Shown here in pieces: positions 7,719 through 12,594 of a stretch of DNA of 12,594 nt. Source of the DNA: Terfezia claveryi (lineage: Eukaryota; Ascomycota; Pezizomycetes; Pezizales; Pezizaceae); assembly GCA_015179025.1 (NCBI GenBank), contig WHUX01000727.1:1-12594 (forward strand), given 5' to 3'. Position 1 is the stretch's first letter. Every line of letters starts with the position of its first letter. The position numbers were made by a program, and so were the translations under genes. A model generated the notes under the pieces. The model saw only the letters and a program-made list of their open reading frames with translations, had not been told where the DNA came from and did not search any database.

Positions 7719-8702
7719 TTATATCCTTTTTACTTTTCTTTCATCTATTTTACTCATAATACTAGGGACTAATCTAAAACAATAACTTTCATATACTACT
7801 TTCCTATTTAAAATAAACTTCTCTTTAATACTTAGAGTATTATAATTAAAATTATATTCAACATTTTTTGCAATATCTTCTAGAATACTAAAAACAGATT
7901 TCACCTTCTTCTTCTTCTTTCTTAGTCTTATTATAAGGTCAATGATTGTTTATTGACTTTCTTTATTTCTCTCTAGAGTCATAAAGCTTACCTCTTCTCT
8001 ATTTCTCCTATAATTAGCTAGTACTATACAAAATATAACTTTGTTTCTATTAATACCTATAATTGTAATCTAGTAATTTCTATTATTACCATTGTCTTTC
8101 TTCATTCTAACAGTCCTTATACAAGGTCTGCTAAGTATAATTTCATGGGTTAAGTTTACTATTATAAAGAAATTACTACTAATTACTATCTTTTCTATCA
8201 TGATTATGACTTTGTAGTAAACTTCTACTACCTACATACTATTTTCTGTAGCTCCTCCTCTAGACTACTTAACCTTAATATTAATTAGGATATTATATTC
8301 CTTAACAATGTCCTTCCTTACTAAGTTCAACTCGGATCCTATATTAATTAGTATTTCTAACATATCTTCTACATTATTATTTAGACCTATAATACATACT
8401 AGGCATACCATTACATAAAGCTCTCTATCTGACTTATCCCTATATATCTATAAGATTACTACATCTATTTTTTTCTCTACCTAATACTATATTTCTGTAA
8501 TTTGCAGAACTCTTTTGATTCCTATATATTATTGTATCAACTCTAGCCCTACTATTACTAGAATCTCTTCCAGATTAAGTTCTCTGTTACTTATTAGCTT
8601 ATAAGCAATTTTATCAAGATCTAAGTTTTCCCTTATCTATATCCAAATAATGATATTTCTAACTTTCTCCATTTCCTTGTTCTTCTTTTCCTCTAATTTC
8701 TC
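7719..8702 (-). pseudogene. Retropepsin-like protease of element B with destroyed active site
   Basis: Reading down from 8702 in one frame: a block (ISNRELNLEEILVIVGLEL, about 8600) of the kind that precedes the protease in many fungal Ty3-like polyproteins, then VCIIGLNNNVEDMLEILINI-GSELNLVRKDIVKEY (8402-8303), a glycine pair about 25 codons on, FFIIVNLTHEIILSRPCIRT (about 8170-8110), and a clean 61-codon end (7904-7719). LI-[DTG]-SELNL and II-L-G-R-P are retropepsin hallmarks. Here D-T-G reads N-I-G (8345-8337) and L-G-R-P reads L-S-R-P; each change is one C-to-T or G-to-A step. The ancestral enzyme would process Gag-Pol. The downstream RT is absent. Confidence 0.72.
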
Positions 8703-9635
8703 TTTTATATTTTCTTCTTTAGTTCAAGCTCCTATAGTTCTTCTATATCTTTTATTATCTTATCTTATATTATGGGTTCCTGTACTTTTTATTTTTTTAT
8801 AGCTTCCTTTAATTTAATAGTAGCTTTAGATAACTAAATAGCTAGAATTTTATTTCTTCTTAAGATTCTCTAGAAATAATCCCTTCCTTCATATTCTTAG
8901 ATTTGTTTTGTGTTTGGACTGGCTTATAAATCATTGACTACCTATTCATCTTCTTATATTTATATCTTTCTCCTTTATAAGTTATAGTCTTTATACTAGG
9001 CCTTTGTTTTTATTATATCATTATACTAGAAATATACTTAATTAAATCAATTTTTAATTTTTTAGTCTTTAATATCTTCTTTACTTATACCTTCTACTAT
9101 TTAGTTACTTGTCCATCTTTAGCTACTATTGAATAAAGTACTTTAATTGTTCCTTCTTTTCCTTCTTTTCATAAGAGAGGTCCTACTGAAATGCATGTTC
9201 CTCTTTTATTTACCTTTTGGAAGTCCTTATATTCATCTCTTCTATACATTCTACCATCCCAAAAACATCTTTAAAATCTTTATCCTCTACCTTTATTTCC
9301 TATATTGGATTTATAATCTCTTCACCTATACTAATTGAGATTATATAGTTATTATAGTTGTTATAGCTTAGGAGTCATTATAACTATTTTCTTGAGTTCT
9401 GCTAACTCAAGATCTTACTTAATTGCTTTCTCTTAGCACTTTACTGAGCTTCTAAGTATTGTAGCTTTAAATCTCACAGTTGGTTATTAATCTTATCTAT
9501 AGGGTCTGCCTTTTCCTACTTTTTTAAGGTTTCTTCTTTGTCTCCTTGTACTTTCTATTATTCTTTAGTATTTTAACTTAAGATATCATTTTTTCATATT
9601 CTATCTTATCTTTTCTTCCTTAAAAAACCTTATTA
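8703..9635 (-). pseudogene. Charged linker of element B between gag and protease
   Basis: The minus strand is purine-rich and codes Lys/Glu-rich, coiled-coil-like pieces broken by TAG/TAA, for example KADPIDKINNQL (about 9500), IEEMNIRTSKR (about 9240) and LSKATIKLKEAIKK (about 8830-8790, one frame off the rest). I recognise no domain. Its place between Gag and protease suggests a Gag C-terminal linker. Part of the charge comes from AT-rich composition. Confidence 0.45.
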
Positions 9636-10157
9636 TCTGTGACCTTCATCTTCTAACTATTCTAATACAGTCTACTTAATATTCTTCTACTTATCTATAA
9701 GTATATTAGGATTCTCTAGATTGATCTCATACTTCTTATAAATCTTATCTTCTGTACAAATCTTAAAAGCTTACAAGAATAATATAATTCTAGTCTACTT
9801 ATCTAACTTTCTTTCCTCCAACAATATTTATAATCATTCACTATATTTAATAATAAATAAATGATAGTCACTAAAACTTAGATTTTTCTTCTTTCTTATT
9901 TCTGATACTATTTTTCAGAAGTCCTTTTTTATAATCCTTTTTAACTTTAAATTACTGGCTCTAAAATCCTTTAATAGTTGCTTCTTGAATTCATTCTAAT
10001 TATTCTTCTTATATAACTTAATTATCTTGAGATATTTTCTAATAAATTTCTTATAGCATTAAATAATTCTCTTTATTTTTTACTTCTCTATTGACTCAAC
10101 TATTAGATTATACCATTTTATAAAGAAATCAAAGATATCTATTCTGTCAAAATAAGG
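9636..10157 (-). pseudogene. Gag-like (retrotransposon gag) domain of element B
   Basis: Reading down from 10157: PYFDRIDIFDFFIKWYNLIV, then stop-NEFKKQLLKDFRASNLKLK, then NLSFSDYHLFIIKYSE, then LLEERKLDK-stop-TRIILFL-stop-AF, then LEDEGHR. The order (Y/F-DG-like start, a Trp-x-x-F-K-x-x-L block, a Y-x-x-x-F middle, a L-F-L-x-x-F end) is the classic retrotransposon Gag (Retrotrans_gag-type) layout. Most stops are TAG, as expected from TGG (Trp) by G-to-A in TpG, or TAA from CAA. The ancestral protein would form the particle coat. No zinc knuckle is seen after it. The frame is continuous over about 520 bases with no indels needed. Confidence 0.75.
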
Positions 10158-10252
10158 TGCTCTCTACTAACTAGGTAAACAATAAAAGGCTACTTTATAT
10201 AAGGTTGTAATTTAGACTTTGTAAGACTCAGAAGGACTATTTCTTCCTTCTC

Positions 10253-10327
10253 TTACCTTTCCTTTTCTGTTGCTTTTAAGCTTTCCTCAAGCTCTTGATG
10301 ATAGGCTTCCTCTTCTTCAAGAGACAT
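10253..10327 (-). pseudogene. Possible N-terminus of element B Gag (24 codons)
   Basis: ATG at 10327 opens MSLEEEEAYHQELEESLKAT, a glutamate-rich, helix-prone start, and ends at TAA (10253-10255); the frame then continues charged and plausible (EKEEIVLLSLTKSKLQPYIK) to the next TAG. This is one frame off the gag domain that starts near 10157, so one indel between about 10210 and 10160 would be needed. The choice of start is a guess from the amino acid character. There is no recognised family. Confidence 0.35.
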
Positions 10328-10800
10328 TTTGTCTAGGAATAAGTTAATTTTGGTTAAAACCTTTTTTTACTTTTCACTATAAGAATAGGTTATAGATTAA
10401 GAACTATATACTTATATAGGAATTCTCCTAGTTAGTTGTTCTATTTTCTTTCTGTTTCTTACTTACCTCTTAAGCTCTAATGCTATGTTATTTAGTTCTG
10501 AAAATTATCTTCTTCTATTATCTTTAAGGATCACTTTACTTCTTTTTCTTATTTCTTATTCTTACTTAATAATTCTTCCCTTATCTTTAAGTTCTAAATT
10601 CTCTTTAGGTCTTTATATTTCTATTAGTATCTATCCTATCATCATCCTCATCTATCTTTTCTATGATACATTGATTAGCTTTCTGTTAACTATTTCTATG
10701 ACCTCATATATTTCTACTTTATCTTGGGACTTCTTATCTTGATTTTTCTTTATTTTTATAATAACAATTTAGTGATAGGCCTTTTAGTTAAAGGGACTAA
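10328..10800 (-). other. Purine-rich (minus) leader of element B, no firm gene
   Basis: The minus strand remains purine-rich and Lys/Glu-rich with many TAA/TAG codons (for example QDKKSQDKVEIYEVIEIVNR near 10735-10680). It may be an upstream extension of Gag or an untranslated leader. The plus-strand open stretch at 10485-10742 is Leu/Ile/Ser-rich purely because it is pyrimidine-rich and is not called a gene. Confidence 0.4.
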
Positions 10801-11394
10801 TATAAAAGCACTTCATTCCTAATAGAAGAATATATACTGAAGAATTAGGTCAAGTTTTCAAATAGTATTGCTAACTTAGAAAAGAAGAAAATATAAGAGT
10901 TTATAAAGGTAGAATTGTACTTCAAAAAATCCTATTTATCTCTTTCTATTAAAAACTTTTTCTTTAAGCTCCTTATAAAACCCCATAATAATCATATCCT
11001 TTTTAACTTTATAAAAGAAGTATATAAGTGCTGAGAGAATTAAGGTCCTATATTGGATATATAAGATATTAGATAGGGATCCAATGAATATAAAGTAAGG
11101 GACTTTATACATGAGGCCACTAGAGCAATAAAAGGAATAAGCTTTAAGATTCTTATTTCAGAAGCTAAATAGATATAATGATAACCCATTACCTACGTTA
11201 CAGTAATATCTAATACTATGATAAGGAGATAATAATAATATGATACTTAGGTAGGATTCTATCTAAGTATTAAACAGGACTAAGACAATATCCTATTACC
11301 TATAGTATAGGTATAATAAAGGTAATACAAACCCATCATCTATATTACAGATAATGATAAAGACAATAAAGACTAAGAGGAGGTAGTTGTAATA
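10801..11394. other. Gene-free AT-rich segment with palindromes and a duplicated motif
   Basis: No coding signal was found. It holds an imperfect 28-bp palindrome at 11243-11270 (ATACTTAG...CTAAGTAT, mismatches are transitions only), a perfect ACCTATA-G-TATAGGT hairpin near 11299-11313, and two diverged direct copies of AACCCAT-A-CTA-TTACAG-TAAT about 147 bases apart (from 11183 and 11330). The element B LTR could lie here, but no TG...CA pair with a duplicate is visible. Confidence 0.45.
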
Positions 11395-11726
11395 CTAGTT
11401 AGTACTTCTGCTAGCTCTTCTACTAGCTCTTCTACTAGCTCTCCTACTAACTCTACTACTAGTTCCTCTACTAGCTCTTCTACTAGCTCTCTTTCTTACT
11501 ACTAGCTAGCTCTTTTGCTAGCTTTTTTCTAGCTCTTCTGCCAGCTCTTTTACTATCTCTTCTACTAGCTTTTTTACTACTCTACTACTAAGTCTTCTAA
11601 CTACTCTTCCACTAGCTTTCTTTTACTACTAGTTAACTCTTTTACTAGCTTCTACTACTCTTTTTTAGTTTTTCTATGAGCTTCTCTAGCTCTTTTCTAG
11701 CTCCCCATTAGCTCTTCTACTAGATC
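11395..11726. repeat. 12-bp minisatellite (CTAGCTCTTCTA type), degenerate
   Basis: Over 20 imperfect units of (A)CTAGCTCTTCTA run through this stretch, cleanest at 11401-11490 and decaying to the right. A less mutated unit, CTTCTGCCAGCTCTT (about 11535-11549), keeps CCAG where others have CTAG, suggesting C-to-T at CpA within the array. The unit is a multiple of three: the plus strand would read Thr-Ser-Ser-Ser, the minus strand Glu-Glu-Leu-Val/Ala, so it may descend from a repeat-coding sequence. Confidence 0.85.
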
Positions 11727-12081
11727 TTATATTAAATTCTTTCTCTAAATATTGGTACTCTAAATAAGTATTTCTAATCATATATAATAGAAATCTTATA
11801 TTAGCAAAATTAAAATAGTTTTAAACTCCATATTAGAGTTAACCTAACTATTAACCTACTTAATATTTTTTTTAAAATTAGTTAACTTAAATAGACTAGT
11901 TGTAGTATTTACCTTATAGCTAAAAAATATATTAATTAGTTATTATAATATTATAAGACCTATTCCTTAATTCTTATATTCAACTTTACAACTCAGATTT
12001 ACTTGTTCCTAATGAAATTAAGGATCTAGTCTTTACTAGAAGTTGATAATCTATTGATCTCTATATTAGATTAACTCAGAT
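11727..12081. other. Gene-free AT-rich DNA
   Basis: No gene, RNA or repeat structure could be supported. CpA and CpG are nearly absent, and TAA/TAG codons are dense in all frames. Confidence 0.7.
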
Positions 12082-12155
12082 AAAGGTAATAGTAGTAGTA
12101 AAGGTAATAGTAGTAGTAGTAGTTATAGTATAATAGTAGTAGTAGTAGTAAAATT
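12082..12155 (+). repeat. TAG/TAA trinucleotide microsatellite
   Basis: Runs of (TAG)n separated by AAAGGTAA and TTATAGTATAA interruptions; the longest pure runs are four to five units. AAGGTAATAGTAGTAGTA occurs twice with slight variation. It has no coding meaning, since every unit is a stop in one frame. Confidence 0.85.
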
Positions 12156-12594
12156 AGTATGAGTTATAATATTACTAACTATAATAGTTTAATAAGATAA
12201 AATAATAATAATATAGAAGTATATATTAATACATATTAAAGATATTTTATAATACAGTATGATATTGTAGTATTATGCAATAGAAGATATTATAATATAG
12301 AGGATATTATACTATAGAAGTAGTATATTGATATAGAATACCGATACTATTATATGAGAAGCTAGTATCTACTATATAATATTATTACTCTCTACTAAAT
12401 TTAGTACTAAATTATAATATATAGCTAATACAAGATCTTATGTAAGAGAGGTACTAAATTTATTACTATTAAACTATATAATAGTATATTTAATTTAGTT
12501 TACTAGAGGTATACTATTATTATATTAATATAAGATCTAGAAATATATTTATTTATTATATAATATTATTATATTATATAAGATCTAGTTATAT
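12156..12594. other. Low-complexity TA-rich tail with short direct repeats
   Basis: Almost only A and T with scattered G and C; no gene. A 24-25 bp motif ATTATTATATTA-TATAAGATCTAG occurs at 12516-12540 and 12565-12588, and AGATCT recurs at about 12433 (AAGATCTTA) and 11723 (TAGATCTTA). TACTAAATTTAGTACTAAATT (around 12393-12413) and GTACTAAATTTATTACTA (about 12450) are related. Confidence 0.65.

Larger units (their letters stand above)
7719..10327 (-). mobile_element. Element B: RIP-destroyed Ty3-like gag-protease remnant
   Basis: The minus strand keeps a gag-like domain (10157 down to 9636), a charged linker, a pre-protease block and a retropepsin-like domain (about 8408 to 8113), then about 60 clean codons to 7719. 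The recognisable parts share one reading frame (codon starts at positions equal to 2 modulo 3) although dozens of TAG/TAA codons interrupt it, many where Trp or Gln is expected. No RT, RNase H or integrase of this element is present: the sequence stops at the boundary with element A. A possible Gag start is ATG at 10327. The LTR of B is not identified. Confidence 0.78.
7615..12594. other. RIP-like AT-rich block
   Basis: CpA, TpG and CpG are strongly reduced and TpA is in excess. A hand count of 11881-11940 gives 14 TpA, 7 ApT, 0 CpA, 1 TpG and 0 CpG; the same count on element A at 4021-4080 gives 8 TpA, 5 CpA, 2 TpG and 1 CpG. This is the footprint of repeat-induced point mutation (C-to-T at CpA on either strand). 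Stops saturate all frames, and open stretches are short and biased toward hydrophobic (plus) or lysine-rich (minus) residues by composition alone. Confidence 0.85.

Noticed and set aside
9147..9338. Plus-strand 63-codon open stretch rich in Phe, Leu and Tyr
   Set aside because: Same composition artefact, antisense to the element B linker.
10485..10742. Plus-strand 85-codon open stretch, Leu/Ile/Ser-rich, looking like a membrane protein
   Set aside because: It lies opposite a purine-rich minus strand in RIP-like DNA; hydrophobicity follows from T-rich codons. No family features, no flanking signals.
11395..11726. CRISPR-like array
   Set aside because: Units are contiguous 12-mers with no spacers, in a fungal-type repeat block; it is a minisatellite.

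Overview
The window looks like fungal nuclear DNA made almost entirely of decayed LTR retrotransposons. I see no host gene, tRNA, rRNA, CRISPR array or intact transposon ORF. The element types, together with heavy C-to-T/G-to-A damage in CpA/TpG context (the hallmark of repeat-induced point mutation, RIP), point to a filamentous fungus. I cannot place it to phylum: RIP of the CpA type is best known in Pezizomycotina (Ascomycota), whereas the style of element A also recalls elements I associate with basidiomycetes.

Left part (1 to about 7570, plus strand): element A, a Ty3/gypsy chromovirus that enters from beyond the left edge. In order it shows gag (N-terminal part, acidic linker, capsid-like part, CCHC zinc knuckle at 1853-1894), a protease-like part, reverse transcriptase (RT, YIDDI box at 3128-3142), a 98-100 bp MITE-like insertion (3401-3500), RNase H, an unusual spacer with a stop-free zinc-finger-like frame (4427-4855), integrase, a chromodomain (6575-6712) and a 3' LTR starting at 6970 with a TATA box and three 40-bp tandem repeats. 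Several frames and many stops make it non-coding today. Most stops fit CAA/CAG or TGG codons turned into TAA/TAG.

Right part (about 7615 to 12594): a very AT-rich block with almost no CpA or CpG. Its purine-rich minus strand keeps the outline of a second, unrelated Ty3-like element (element B): a gag-like domain (9636-10157), a charged linker, a conserved-looking block before the protease, and a retropepsin whose D-T-G now reads N-I-G (8337-8345), running on to 7719. All recognisable parts of B sit in one minus-strand frame despite dozens of stops, so substitution rather than indels destroyed it. B has no RT in the window. The simplest reading is that A, which is less mutated, inserted into B, and that the rest of B lies beyond the left edge.

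Far right (10800-12594): no genes. It holds palindromes, a 12-bp coding-like minisatellite (11395-11726), a TAG microsatellite (12082-12155) and AT-rich low-complexity DNA.
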